The notes: generated from the sequence alone by a model not told the origin. Positions 1 through 6,178 are shown, counted from the first letter of the stretch. The stretch: DNA of 6,182 bases from Brevundimonas sp. UBA7534 (GCF_002479325.1 NZ_DLMO01000008.1:12350-18531); one strand, 5' to 3'. A program made the numbers and translations.

Positions 1-1
1 G

Positions 2-1420
2 GAGATCGCCTTCAAGACGGCGGAAATCAACGATCTGGACAAGCCGGAAAACCGCGATCTGCTGTCGCCGACGTGTCGCGTGCGAGCCGTGATCACAAAG
101 GCCGCCCTGGCCGAGGGGTGGGATTGCCCGTTCGCCTATGTGCTGTGCTCCCTCGCCGCGAATGGAGCGGAGGGGGCCATGACGCAACTTGTCGGCCGTA
201 TCCTCCGCCAACCCCATGCGACCAAGACCGGCGTGGCGGCGCTGGACGAATGCTATGTCTATACGCACCGCGCGGACACCCGGCGTGTGGTGGAAGCGAT
301 CAAGGAAGGCCTGAGCCGTGACGGGCTCAGTGATCTGGTTCGCGACATCGTCTTGCCAGACGGCGGCGTGGGCGCTGCGTCGGTCAAGCGAGCCGTCCAG
401 AGGCGCGACGCTTTCCGGACCTTCGACATCGCCCTGCCACAGGTCTTGTGGGCTGATCCTGGCCGGGCGCCACGGCTGATCGATCCGGAAACCGACCTTT
501 ATCCGCTGGTCGATTGGACGGCTTGTGACGTGGCGGGTTTCGCCGACGCGATCCCGATGGATGCGCGCACGGCAGAAAGCCAAGTGGTACGGCTTCGCAC
601 GGCGGTTGCGGCAGGGTTCGAGACGGAAACCCTCAAGACGGAAGAGGTCGAACGTCGCTTCGATCCGGCCTTTGCCGTGCGGATGATCGGCGATCTGTGC
701 CCCAACCCTTTCGTCGGCCGAGCTGTGATTGGGCAGGTTCTGGATAGGCTGAACGGGCGCGGCTTTGATGATGCGCGGATCGGTAGGTTGTCCGGCTTCA
801 TCATCGACGAACTGCGTCGCCATTTGAGTGCCTGGCGTGACGGGCAGGCGGCGCGCATATTCCGGGATCGGCTGGCGGACGGCCAAATCCAGTTCCAGCT
901 TCGCGGCGACGAGGGCGACTGGATCATGCCCGACCATGACTGGACCACCGCCGACGAAATGGCAGAGCAACTGACCGGGAGCGCCGGTGGTCCATTGCAG
1001 CGGAGCCTGTTCCTCCCGATCTACAAGGCGGACCTGAACCATGACGAGCGCAAGGTTGCGGTCTATCTGGACGATACCGCCGCTATCCGGTGGTGGCACC
1101 GCAACGGGACGAGCCGGAATAGCTATGCAATCAGGGGTTGGCGGCGAGGCAACGTCTATCCGGACTTCGTGTTCGCCGCCCTGAAGGGTGACAGCGGGCA
1201 ACGGATCGTAGCCCTGGAATCGAAGGGCGATCAACTGGCCGGAAACATGGACACGGCTTACAAGACCGCCTTGCTCTCCAGTTTGTCCAAGGCTTGGGGT
1301 TCTAGGGAGACCACCGCCTTCGGCAGGGGCGAGGTCGATTTTGAAGCGGCGGTGGTGTTGTTCAGCGAGATGAACCTGAAACTGCCAGCGTTGATCACGG
1401 GCGATGACAAGGCGCCTTAG
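2..1420 (+). CDS. Type III-like restriction helicase-nuclease (Res), C-terminal part
   Basis: The frame is open from the left edge and ends in TAG, giving 472 residues of a protein whose N-terminus lies outside the window. Near fragment residues 31-43, ITKAALAEGWDCP matches SF2 helicase motif V. QLVGRILRQP at 62-71 matches motif VI, with R66 and R69 as likely arginine-finger residues. The C-terminus has a PD-(D/E)XK pattern: YPDF (D388), then ALESKG (E406, K408), preceded by a conserved-looking E in NHDERKVAVYLDD. This order fits Res subunits of type III restriction systems and related DEAD/DEAH restriction helicases, which translocate on DNA and cleave unmodified invading DNA in the cytoplasm. 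Walker A, the DEAD-type motif and any modification methyltransferase would lie to the left. By eye the codon use is less GC-biased than in carA or the P450, which fits acquired DNA. The GTG at 80 is internal, not the start. The exact subtype is unsettled. Confidence 0.85.
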   Translation, partial: EIAFKTAEINDLDKPENRDLLSPTCRVRAVITKAALAEGWDCPFAYVLCSLAANGAEGAMTQLVGRILRQPHATKTGVAALDECYVYTHRADTRRVVEAIKEGLSRDGLSDLVRDIVLPDGGVGAASVKRAVQRRDAFRTFDIALPQVLWADPGRAPRLIDPETDLYPLVDWTACDVAGFADAIPMDARTAESQVVRLRTAVAAGFETETLKTEEVERRFDPAFAVRMIGDLCPNPFVGRAVIGQVLDRLNGRGFDDARIGRLSGFIIDELRRHLSAWRDGQAARIFRDRLADGQIQFQLRGDEGDWIMPDHDWTTADEMAEQLTGSAGGPLQRSLFLPIYKADLNHDERKVAVYLDDTAAIRWWHRNGTSRNSYAIRGWRRGNVYPDFVFAALKGDSGQRIVALESKGDQLAGNMDTAYKTALLSSLSKAWGSRETTAFGRGEVDFEAAVVLFSEMNLKLPALITGDDKAP

Positions 1421-1435
1421 TGGCGCGTGCGGTCT

Positions 1436-1451
1436 AAGTCGCCAGCGACTT
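1436..1451. repeat. Inverted repeat after the restriction gene, possible weak terminator
   Basis: AAGTCG and CGACTT form a perfect 6-bp stem around the four-base loop CCAG, starting 15 bases after the TAG of the restriction gene. The palindrome GCAGCTGC and six A follow. There is no T-run directly after the stem on the + strand, so an intrinsic terminator is only a possibility. Confidence 0.3.
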
Positions 1452-1486
1452 CGCAGCTGCAAAAAATACGGGTCCGCAGCCCACGC

Positions 1487-1510
1487 GGGGGCCTTATTGG
1501 GGGCCTGATG
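1487..1510. repeat. 12-bp tandem direct repeat, candidate integrase arm sites
   Basis: GGGGGCCTTATT is followed immediately by GGGGGCCTGATG, matching at 10 of 12 positions. Short G-rich tandem repeats of this kind occur near the ends of elements carrying tyrosine integrases, where they act as arm-type binding sites. That comparison is from memory and is inference here. No integrase gene and no tRNA 3' end were found nearby, so an attachment site is not shown. The location between a restriction gene and apparent backbone genes is what makes the idea plausible. Confidence 0.35.
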
Positions 1511-1624
1511 AAAATGTCGTCCGAGAAAAGTGAGTTAAAACGTATACTTATCTGGTGAATGTGTTGCCCGCAAGCCCACCTTTCCCGTTTTGCCTATCTA
1601 TCGCCTCCTGCGGCAGGGCGGGCG

Positions 1625-1639
1625 TTAACCGTATGCTAA
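1625..1639. promoter_or_regulatory. CtrA-like binding box
   Basis: TTAA, seven bases, then CTAA fits the alphaproteobacterial CtrA consensus TTAA-N7-TTAA with one mismatch. It can also be seen as two related hexamers, TTAACC and CTAACC, separated by five bases. It lies about 140 bases before the start of the 88-aa gene and 205 bases after the restriction gene. CtrA is the master cell-cycle response regulator of Caulobacterales. Binding here is inferred from the motif only, and the distance to the gene would need a long leader or an upstream promoter. Confidence 0.35.
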
Positions 1640-1672
1640 CCATTTTGTCGGGATTGCGATGGTAACGTCATG

Positions 1673-1734
1673 GATTCACGACGTTTTTTGAACGCAGTTG
1701 GGAACTATCCACAGGGGTTGTGGTTAACCGAGTC
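1673..1734. promoter_or_regulatory. Two GANTC (CcrM-type) methylation sites
   Basis: GATTC at 1673-1677 and GAGTC at 1730-1734 are GANTC sites, the target of the CcrM methyltransferase in many alphaproteobacteria. There, promoter methylation state and GcrA tie transcription to replication. GANTC also occurs inside genes elsewhere in the window, so only the combination with the neighbouring CtrA-like and DnaA-like motifs is suggestive. Confidence 0.3.
1705..1727. promoter_or_regulatory. Inverted pair of DnaA-box-like sequences
   Basis: CTATCCACA (1705-1713) and, on the other strand, TTAACCACA (1719-1727) each differ from the DnaA consensus TTATNCACA at one position. They face each other across GGGGT, and CCACA/TGTGG also form a 5-bp stem. 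The second box overlaps a GTTAACC that repeats the one at 1624-1630. They could be a DnaA-responsive promoter element for the following small gene. They are too few to call a replication origin. Confidence 0.35.
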
Positions 1735-1780
1735 GTAATGACGGCCGCAGAAGCGGCGCTTCTTCCCAGCAGAGATCCTG

Positions 1781-2047
1781 ATGTTCATCGCCATCGCCCG
1801 TCCGGCGGTGGAGCCCCAAGGCCCCGACGCCGTCGCCGTCCCCGGCTCTCCCGCCATCGCCGAACTGTCGCCGCGCGCGCTGCATGCGCGCCTTCTGGAA
1901 AACGCCGCCCTGCGCCGGATGCGGGGCTTGGAGAGGCGGCGAGAACGGCGTTTTGACGACGCCGACTACTGGCTGCACGCGGCGCCGGCGGCGGTCAGAA
2001 AGGCCTGCGCCCTGCGCGAGGCGCGCAGCTTCGCCCCGCTTCCATAA
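1781..2047 (+). CDS. Hypothetical protein, 88 aa
   Basis: I do not recognise this protein. The ATG is the only one available: an in-frame TGA lies at 1739-1741. The ribosome site is weak (GAGA about six bases upstream). Codon third positions are strongly G/C, which supports real coding, whereas the overlapping frames give arginine-rich nonsense. The first 30 residues are rich in Ala, Pro and Val. The middle (about 30-60) is a likely charged amphipathic helix with many Arg and Glu, including the run ERRRERRF. The end has a DDADYWLHAAP stretch. There is no signal peptide or membrane segment. The gene ends six bases before the convergent glycosyltransferase stop. The upstream region carries motifs resembling CtrA, DnaA and CcrM sites, so cell-cycle control is possible, but no function is proposed. 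Confidence 0.6.
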   Translation: MFIAIARPAVEPQGPDAVAVPGSPAIAELSPRALHARLLENAALRRMRGLERRRERRFDDADYWLHAAPAAVRKACALREARSFAPLP

Positions 2048-2053
2048 ACACGC

Positions 2054-3004
2054 CTAGCGCAGTTCCGGCAGTCGGCGCCGCAGCGACTCCCGCAGTCGAT
2101 TCAGTCGGTCGCCGGAGGTGCGCGGCCGCTCGCGCCCGCGCGGCGGATAGCCTTCGGCCCAACGCGCGCGAACCGCGTGGAGCAGGTCGGGATGGCGGTC
2201 GTACTGATGCACGATCGGGCTGCGCGTGCCGTCCGGATTGACGATGCGGCCGTCGATCAGGCCCAGTCGGTCCGGCGCCGTCAGGCCGATGGTGGCGACC
2301 CGGCCGTAGTTGGGCACGACATCCATCTCCATCAGCCCCAGGTGGGCGGCCAGGTTGCAGGCGGCCTGATCGGCCCCGAAGGCGCCGCCGATTTCCGAGC
2401 GGGGAGTCGCGGCCAGGGTCAGGACCAGGCGGCAGAACCGCATCATCGCCTCGCGCGGCCCCATGACGGTGCCGACGCACAGGCAGGGCGCCCCCGCCAG
2501 CTGACGCGCGACATCCGCCCCGGCCAGGGCGGTCAGGTACTTCATGTTGAAGTCGTGCCGGCCCAAAGGTTGGTCTGCCTCGACGAAGACCTGAAGGCGC
2601 GCCGGCGACGGCTCGAATGGCGGGGCCTGGAAGACGACGTCGCGCACATCGGTGATCAACACCCCGCCCACGCCGGGCCAGCGCGACAGAAGATGATCGA
2701 AGGCGGCGAACCGCTTCATGACCGGGTGAGGGGACCAGCCATCGACGCACAGCGGCGCGATGGCCTCGACGCCGACCTCGTCCAGCAGGGCGCGGACATC
2801 GTCGCGCGGATCGACGACCAGGGCCGCCGGGCCTGAGAAGACGCTGCGCAGGGAGCGGACGAACGGCGCGATGTCGGCGGCGTCATAGCCGGTCGCATAG
2901 CCCAGGACGACATCGCCCTGAACCGACAGGTCCGGCGCCTCTGTGGGACGCCTCAACACCTGGGCCAGCCAGCCCAGATAGGCCGATCTGGCGCCGCCGC
3001 TCAC
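2054..3004 (-). CDS. Putative GT-A-like nucleotide-sugar glycosyltransferase
   Basis: This 316-residue protein resembles bacterial nucleotide-diphospho-sugar transferases of GT-A type. These move a sugar from a nucleotide donor to an acceptor, often a surface glycan; the acceptor here is unknown. After a beta strand (VVLGYATGY, 32-40) comes ITDVRDVVFQ (117-126), whose D119 and D122 fit the acidic metal/nucleotide site of the fold. GADQAACN (210-217) and a late VHQYDRHPDL (265-274, H266) match the conserved DQ and HQYDR blocks I associate with such proteins. The Arg-rich tail (286-316) is probably basic and flexible. No signal peptide or membrane helix is seen, so it is probably cytosolic. The GTG start overlaps the carA stop by four bases (GTGA), which suggests translational coupling and explains the poor ribosome site. 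The family assignment rests on motif recall. Confidence 0.65.
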   Translation of the reverse strand: MSGGARSAYLGWLAQVLRRPTEAPDLSVQGDVVLGYATGYDAADIAPFVRSLRSVFSGPAALVVDPRDDVRALLDEVGVEAIAPLCVDGWSPHPVMKRFAAFDHLLSRWPGVGGVLITDVRDVVFQAPPFEPSPARLQVFVEADQPLGRHDFNMKYLTALAGADVARQLAGAPCLCVGTVMGPREAMMRFCRLVLTLAATPRSEIGGAFGADQAACNLAAHLGLMEMDVVPNYGRVATIGLTAPDRLGLIDGRIVNPDGTRSPIVHQYDRHPDLLHAVRARWAEGYPPRGRERPRTSGDRLNRLRESLRRRLPELR

Positions 3005-4167
3005 CGGACGGCGGGCTCCATCAGTTCGGCGAAGCGGTCGAACAGATACAGGCTGTCGGTCGGCCCCGGAGAGGCCTCCGGGTGATGCTGGACGCTGAAG
3101 ATCGGCTTGTCCTTGACGGCGATCCCGCAGTTGGTGCCGTCGAACAGGCTGACGTGGGTTTCGGTCACGGCGTCGGGCAGGCTGTCGCGGTCGACGGTAA
3201 AGCCGTGGTTCATCGAGACGATCTCGACCTTGCCGGTGGTCAGGTCCTTGACCGGGTGGTTGGCGCCGTGGTGCCCCTGATCCATCTTCACCGTCCGGGC
3301 GCCCAGCGCCAGGGCCAGCATCTGGTGGCCCAGGCAGATGCCCATCAGCGGCTTGCCGCTGGCGACCAGCTTGCGGATTTCCGGCACGGCGTATTCGCCG
3401 GTGGCGGCCGGATCACCCGGGCCATTGGACAGGATCACGCCGTCCGGATTGCGGGCCAGCACCTCTTCGGCCGTCGTCGTCGCCGGCACGACGGTGATCT
3501 TGGCGCCGGTCGAGGCCAGGGCGCGCAGGATGTTGCGCTTCACGCCGTAGTCGATGACCACCACGCTCTTGCCGCCGGCGACGGTGGGATAGCCTTCCGG
3601 CCAGTCCCACACGCCCTCGTTCCATTCAAAGGCCTGAAGGGTCGAGGCGGGCTTGGCCAGGTCCAGGCCGACCAGGCCGGTCCAGTCGCGCGCCTGGGCG
3701 ACCAGGGCGTCGATGTCAAAGTTTCCGTCCGGGTCATGGGCGATGACGGCGTGGGGCGCGCCCTTGTCGCGGATCCGCTTGGTCAGGGCGCGGGTGTCGA
3801 TCCCGGCAAGACCGACCACGCCACGCCGCTGCATCCAGGCGTCGAAGCTGGCGTCCGCGCGCCAGTTGGCCGGATCGGTCGGCGTGTCGCGGAAAATCGC
3901 GCCGCGCGCCGAGGTATCCGACCCGCCGCCCATCTGCTCGATGTCCTCGACGTTCGTGCCGACGTTGCCGACGTGGGGAAAGGTGAAGGCCAGAATCTGG
4001 CTCATGTACGACGGATCGGTCAGGATTTCCTGATAACCGGTCATGGCGGTGTTGAAGACCACCTCGCCCAGCGCCGAGCCGGTCGCGCCGACGCCGACGC
4101 CCTGAAACACGGTTCCGTCGGCGAGCACGAGAACGCCCGTGGCGCCCGGAAGGATCTTCGTTGTCAT
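3001..4167 (-). CDS. carA: Carbamoyl-phosphate synthase small (glutaminase) subunit CarA
   Basis: CarA hydrolyses glutamine and channels ammonia to CarB, which makes carbamoyl phosphate for pyrimidine and arginine synthesis in the cytosol. The 388-residue length is normal for the family. The N-terminal CarA domain includes GEVVFNTAMTGYQEILTDPS (34-53). The class I glutamine amidotransferase domain starts near residue 200 and includes LSNGPGDP (246-253), the nucleophile Cys278 in GICLGHQ, NHG (320-322), and H362 and E364 in QHHPEASPGP, so the triad is intact. I chose the ATG of MTTKILPG because AGGAG lies eight bases upstream and family N-termini begin here. The open frame extends 40 codons further up, but that part is proline-rich and runs into the P450 end. 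carB is not the next gene. Downstream, a glycosyltransferase overlaps the stop codon by four bases. Confidence 0.97.
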   Translation of the reverse strand: MTTKILPGATGVLVLADGTVFQGVGVGATGSALGEVVFNTAMTGYQEILTDPSYMSQILAFTFPHVGNVGTNVEDIEQMGGGSDTSARGAIFRDTPTDPANWRADASFDAWMQRRGVVGLAGIDTRALTKRIRDKGAPHAVIAHDPDGNFDIDALVAQARDWTGLVGLDLAKPASTLQAFEWNEGVWDWPEGYPTVAGGKSVVVIDYGVKRNILRALASTGAKITVVPATTTAEEVLARNPDGVILSNGPGDPAATGEYAVPEIRKLVASGKPLMGICLGHQMLALALGARTVKMDQGHHGANHPVKDLTTGKVEIVSMNHGFTVDRDSLPDAVTETHVSLFDGTNCGIAVKDKPIFSVQHHPEASPGPTDSLYLFDRFAELMEPAVR

Positions 4168-4175
4168 GGGGCGTG

Positions 4176-4180
4176 CTCCT
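4176..4180 (-). promoter_or_regulatory. Ribosome binding site fixing the carA start
   Basis: On the minus strand AGGAG is followed by eight bases (CACGCCCC) and then ATG. This near-ideal Shine-Dalgarno sequence decides in favour of the 388-residue CarA over the longer open frame. Confidence 0.8.
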
Positions 4181-4183
4181 ACA

Positions 4184-4205
4184 CCGAATCCGGGCCCAAA
4201 TTCGG
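4184..4205. repeat. Inverted repeat in the carA leader
   Basis: CCGAAT (4184-4189) and ATTCGG (4200-4205) form a perfect 6-bp stem around a ten-base loop that contains GGGCCC. It lies between the P450 stop and the carA ribosome site, four bases before AGGAG. It could be a weak terminator for the P450 or a leader structure for carA. There is no U-run, and the left arm also contains a GANTC site (GAATC, 4186-4190). Its function is unknown. Confidence 0.3.
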
Positions 4206-4228
4206 GCGACGGGCAAACGGGCGGGTGT

Positions 4229-5680
4229 TTATGGGGCGGGCGTCGCCCGGTCAATGGAGACGGGCTTGGAAACCTCGTTCCGGCCACGCCGCGCCCGCAG
4301 GCGAAGCCGCATCGGCTCGCGGCTGCGCAGGGTGATCTGATGGACCGGCCTGGGCTCGTCGCGGACCACGGATTCGATCTCCGCCACGCGCAGGATGGCG
4401 GCCAGGGCGATCATGGCCTCCTGCATCGCGAAGGCGGCGCCGATGCAGACGCGCGGCCCGGCGCTGAAGGGAATATAGGCGTAGCGGTCGATCGCCTTGC
4501 GGTTCTCGGGCAGGAAGCGTTCGGGCCGGAAGGCGTCGGGGTCGTCCCAAAGCAGCCGGTGCCTCTGCAGGATCCACGGCGAGATGATGACGGTGGCGCC
4601 GGCGGCGATCCGCTGGCCGCCGATCTCGTCCTCGGCCAGGGCCTTGCGCGCCATTGTCGGCGCGGGCGGAAACAGGCGCATGGTTTCTTCCAGCACCGCC
4701 CGGGTCCAGGGCAGGACCTCGGCCCATTTGGGATCGGAGACATCGAAGGCGTCCGCCTCGGCCTGGAGCCGGGCCAGGTGTTCGGGCTGGCGCGACAGCA
4801 GGTGAAGGGTCCAGCCCAGGGCGCGGGCGGTGGTCTCGTGGCCCGCCAGGATGAAGGTCAGGATGTTGGCGGCCACCTCCTCGTCCGACAGGCCCGCCCC
4901 GGTCGAATTGGGACCACCCGTCTCGTCGCGGGCCAGCAACAGGGCGCTGAGCAGGTCGTCGGGCGCGGCCTCACCGGCCTCGATCCGGGCGCGGCGCGCC
5001 TCGACCAGACGGGTGACGCGCTGCTCGAAGAAGCGCGCCGAGCGGACGCTGGCCAGGCGGCCCAGGCGCGGCGCCCAGTCCGGCGCGCCCAGCACGTCCA
5101 GCGGATCGATCCGCGCGCCATTGGCCAGGAACTGGTTCAGCGCCCGCTCAAACCCCTTGGCTTCTCCGCCCAGCTCGTCGGAGAACATGGTCGCCGACAG
5201 GATGTCGAAGGTCAGGCCCGACATCTCCGAATCGATGTCCAGCACCCGACCGCGCGCCGACAGCGACCAGGCGGCGACGCGCGCGGCGCAGACCTCGGCC
5301 ATGCGCGCGTTCAAGGTCGCCATCCTGGCCGGGGTGAAAAGGGGCGCCAGGATGCGACGGGCGCGGCGCCAGGTGTCGCCCTCGGTCAGCAGCAGGCCCT
5401 CGGCCAGCATGGGCCCCAGCACCCGGCGCTGCAGGTCGCCCTTGACGTAGTTGGCCGCGTTCTCGGTTAGGACATGGCGCACCCCGGCGGGGTGACTGAC
5501 CACCAGAATCTCGCCGAAGGCGCTGTGTCCATGCAACTGCGGCTCGTCGAAATGCCGTTCGGACCACATGCGGATCGGGTCGCGCCAGCTGATCCACAGG
5601 AAGGGCAGCAGCGACAGGGGCTTGCCCGCCCGCCGGGGCGGGATGGCGGGGCGGAAGACGGTTTCGGCGGTCGCGTCCAT
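4229..5680 (-). CDS. Cytochrome P450 monooxygenase
   Basis: This 483-residue protein has every P450 landmark in order: the C-helix WRRAR (104-108), the I-helix oxygen-activation motif AGHETT (279-284), ExxR as ETMR (332-335), FRPERF (384-389), and the heme loop FSAGPRVCIG (405-414) with Cys412 as thiolate ligand. Such enzymes insert one oxygen atom from O2 into a substrate, using electrons from separate redox partners. No fused reductase or ferredoxin domain is present and none is encoded nearby. The N-terminus lacks a clear membrane anchor; LSLLPFLWI (22-30) is short and resembles the usual proline-rich entry of soluble bacterial forms. The ATG at 5680 is preferred: AGGA lies eight bases upstream, whereas the longer frame from 5758 would overlap the toxin gene. 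A GTG at 5698 is an alternative. The substrate cannot be predicted. Confidence 0.95.
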   Translation of the reverse strand: MDATAETVFRPAIPPRRAGKPLSLLPFLWISWRDPIRMWSERHFDEPQLHGHSAFGEILVVSHPAGVRHVLTENAANYVKGDLQRRVLGPMLAEGLLLTEGDTWRRARRILAPLFTPARMATLNARMAEVCAARVAAWSLSARGRVLDIDSEMSGLTFDILSATMFSDELGGEAKGFERALNQFLANGARIDPLDVLGAPDWAPRLGRLASVRSARFFEQRVTRLVEARRARIEAGEAAPDDLLSALLLARDETGGPNSTGAGLSDEEVAANILTFILAGHETTARALGWTLHLLSRQPEHLARLQAEADAFDVSDPKWAEVLPWTRAVLEETMRLFPPAPTMARKALAEDEIGGQRIAAGATVIISPWILQRHRLLWDDPDAFRPERFLPENRKAIDRYAYIPFSAGPRVCIGAAFAMQEAMIALAAILRVAEIESVVRDEPRPVHQITLRSREPMRLRLRARRGRNEVSKPVSIDRATPAP

Positions 5681-5688
5681 TCTGGCGA

Positions 5689-5692
5689 TCCT
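5689..5692 (-). promoter_or_regulatory. Ribosome binding site fixing the P450 start
   Basis: AGGA on the minus strand lies eight bases before the ATG at 5680, inside the 28-base gap after the toxin stop. It supports the 483-residue P450 rather than the 509-residue frame that would begin inside the toxin gene. Confidence 0.6.
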
Positions 5693-5708
5693 GGTCACTG
5701 GCGCCGGT

Positions 5709-6023
5709 TCAGGCCGACGCGTCGTCCCTGAAACGGTCGATCTGATGCATCCGTTCATGCAAAACGATCACGATGCCGACGGTTCCGTCGGGAAGCCGTC
5801 GCCAATAGACGTAATGGCGCTCATGGCGCGTGTAGAAGCCTTCAACCCCAAACTCGGCGGGGACGGTGCGCGCGATCCGGCGTCCGGCCGCAATGTCTTC
5901 GAAGGCCGCGAAGAGGCCATGGATGTAACGGCTGGCCTGGCCCTCGCCCCAGATGTCATGGGTGTAGGCGTGGATTTCCCTCAATCGCCGCTCGGCCGTC
6001 GCGGAGACGCGAAAGCCGACCAC
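5709..6023 (-). CDS. parE: ParE/RelE-family type II toxin
   Basis: This 104-residue protein has the ParE/RelE superfamily layout: an initial strand (FRVSATA), a helical hairpin (about 10-48) with AERRLREIHAYTHDIWG and a YIHGLFAAFEDIA helix, then a beta sheet. The sheet ends in the typical IVIVLHERMHQIDRF block (84-98). Known ParE proteins poison DNA gyrase and RelE proteins cut mRNA on the ribosome; the style here is closer to ParE, but the target is inferred. The toxin looks full length and uncorrupted. Its GTG start lies two bases after the stop of the upstream antitoxin-like frame, the usual antitoxin-first order, and its weak ribosome site fits translational coupling. The P450 starts 28 bases downstream in the same direction, so read-through is possible. 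The symbol is a family-level label. Confidence 0.85.
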   Translation of the reverse strand: MVGFRVSATAERRLREIHAYTHDIWGEGQASRYIHGLFAAFEDIAAGRRIARTVPAEFGVEGFYTRHERHYVYWRRLPDGTVGIVIVLHERMHQIDRFRDDASA

Positions 6024-6025
6024 GC

Positions 6026-6178
6026 TTATGCGCGCCCAACGTCGGCCAGGAAGGCTTGCGCGTCCAATGGGCGGTAGTCGGCGGCGGGCGCGCCGAAGGC
6101 CATGGTCAGCTCGGCCTTGAGGCGGTCAAACCGCTCACGTTCGACCCTCTCGCGGTCGCGCCGGATTAGGCTCCGGAC
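6026..6178 (-). pseudogene. parD: ParD-like antitoxin, C-terminal part; frame closed upstream by a stop
   Basis: Just upstream of the toxin, 50 codons read VRSLIRRDRERVERER, then a DRLKAEL helix, and end in LDAQAFLADVGRA and TAA. This matches what I recall of ParD/CopG-type antitoxin C-termini: the end of the ribbon-helix-helix domain, a charged linker, and a toxin-binding tail. The codon before the V is TGA (6179-6181), and no ATG, GTG or TTG in this frame precedes the ATG at 6103, which would leave only 25 residues. The DNA-binding half is therefore missing or out of frame. Possible causes are a nonsense or frameshift mutation, a sequencing error, or an N-terminus in another frame beyond the right edge. 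The TAA sits two bases before the toxin GTG. Antitoxin identity is moderately supported; the disruption is read directly from the sequence. Confidence 0.5.

Larger units (their letters stand above)
1421..1780. other. Gene-poor intergenic region between restriction gene and small ORF
   Basis: I found no convincing protein gene, tRNA or rRNA in this stretch on either strand. It is visibly richer in A+T than its surroundings. The left half carries an inverted repeat, the palindrome GCAGCTGC (1453-1460) followed by six A, and a 12-bp tandem repeat. The middle (about 1511-1620) shows only a TATACT (1543-1548) without a good partner -35. The right half carries a CtrA-like box, two GANTC sites and DnaA-box-like sequences. 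The composition change and repeats suggest the boundary between the restriction island and stable chromosome. The short GTG frame starting at 1720 reads into arginine- and proline-rich sequence typical of a shadow frame and was not called. Confidence 0.6.

Noticed and set aside
1543..1548. TATACT as a -10 promoter element
   Set aside because: No acceptable -35 sequence lies about 17 bases upstream, and no gene follows closely in that direction.
1607..1617. CCTGC/GCAGG inverted repeat as a terminator or hairpin
   Set aside because: Only one base separates the arms, so the full stem cannot close, and no T-run follows on either strand.
1625..1727. Chromosomal replication origin, suggested by CtrA-like and DnaA-like motifs
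   Set aside because: Only two imperfect DnaA-like boxes and one CtrA-like box are present, there is no clear AT-rich unwinding region, and no origin-linked gene such as hemE or dnaA is nearby.
1720..1956. Alternative GTG-start frame of 78 codons overlapping the 88-aa gene
   Set aside because: It becomes arginine- and proline-rich (RPRRRRRP) after residue 25, typical of an out-of-frame reading, and its start lies inside the DnaA-box-like pair.
2177..2836. Open frame of 219 codons on the + strand, antisense to the glycosyltransferase
   Set aside because: It has no motifs and a Gln/Arg/Ala/Gly-rich composition, whereas the opposite strand has a coherent protein coupled to carA.
4168..4287. N-terminal 40-codon extension of CarA
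   Set aside because: The extension is proline-rich and overlaps the end of the P450 gene. The AGGAG-supported ATG at 4167 gives a family-typical length.
3082..4335. Long open frame of 417 codons on the + strand, antisense to carA
   Set aside because: It lies opposite the certain carA gene, is rich in Gly, Ala, Asp and His with no domain pattern, and is the usual shadow of a GC-rich gene.
4139..5470. Long open frame of 443 codons on the + strand, antisense to the P450
   Set aside because: The P450 with all its motifs occupies the other strand. This frame is low-complexity Gly/Gln/Arg/Ala sequence and has no recognisable fold.
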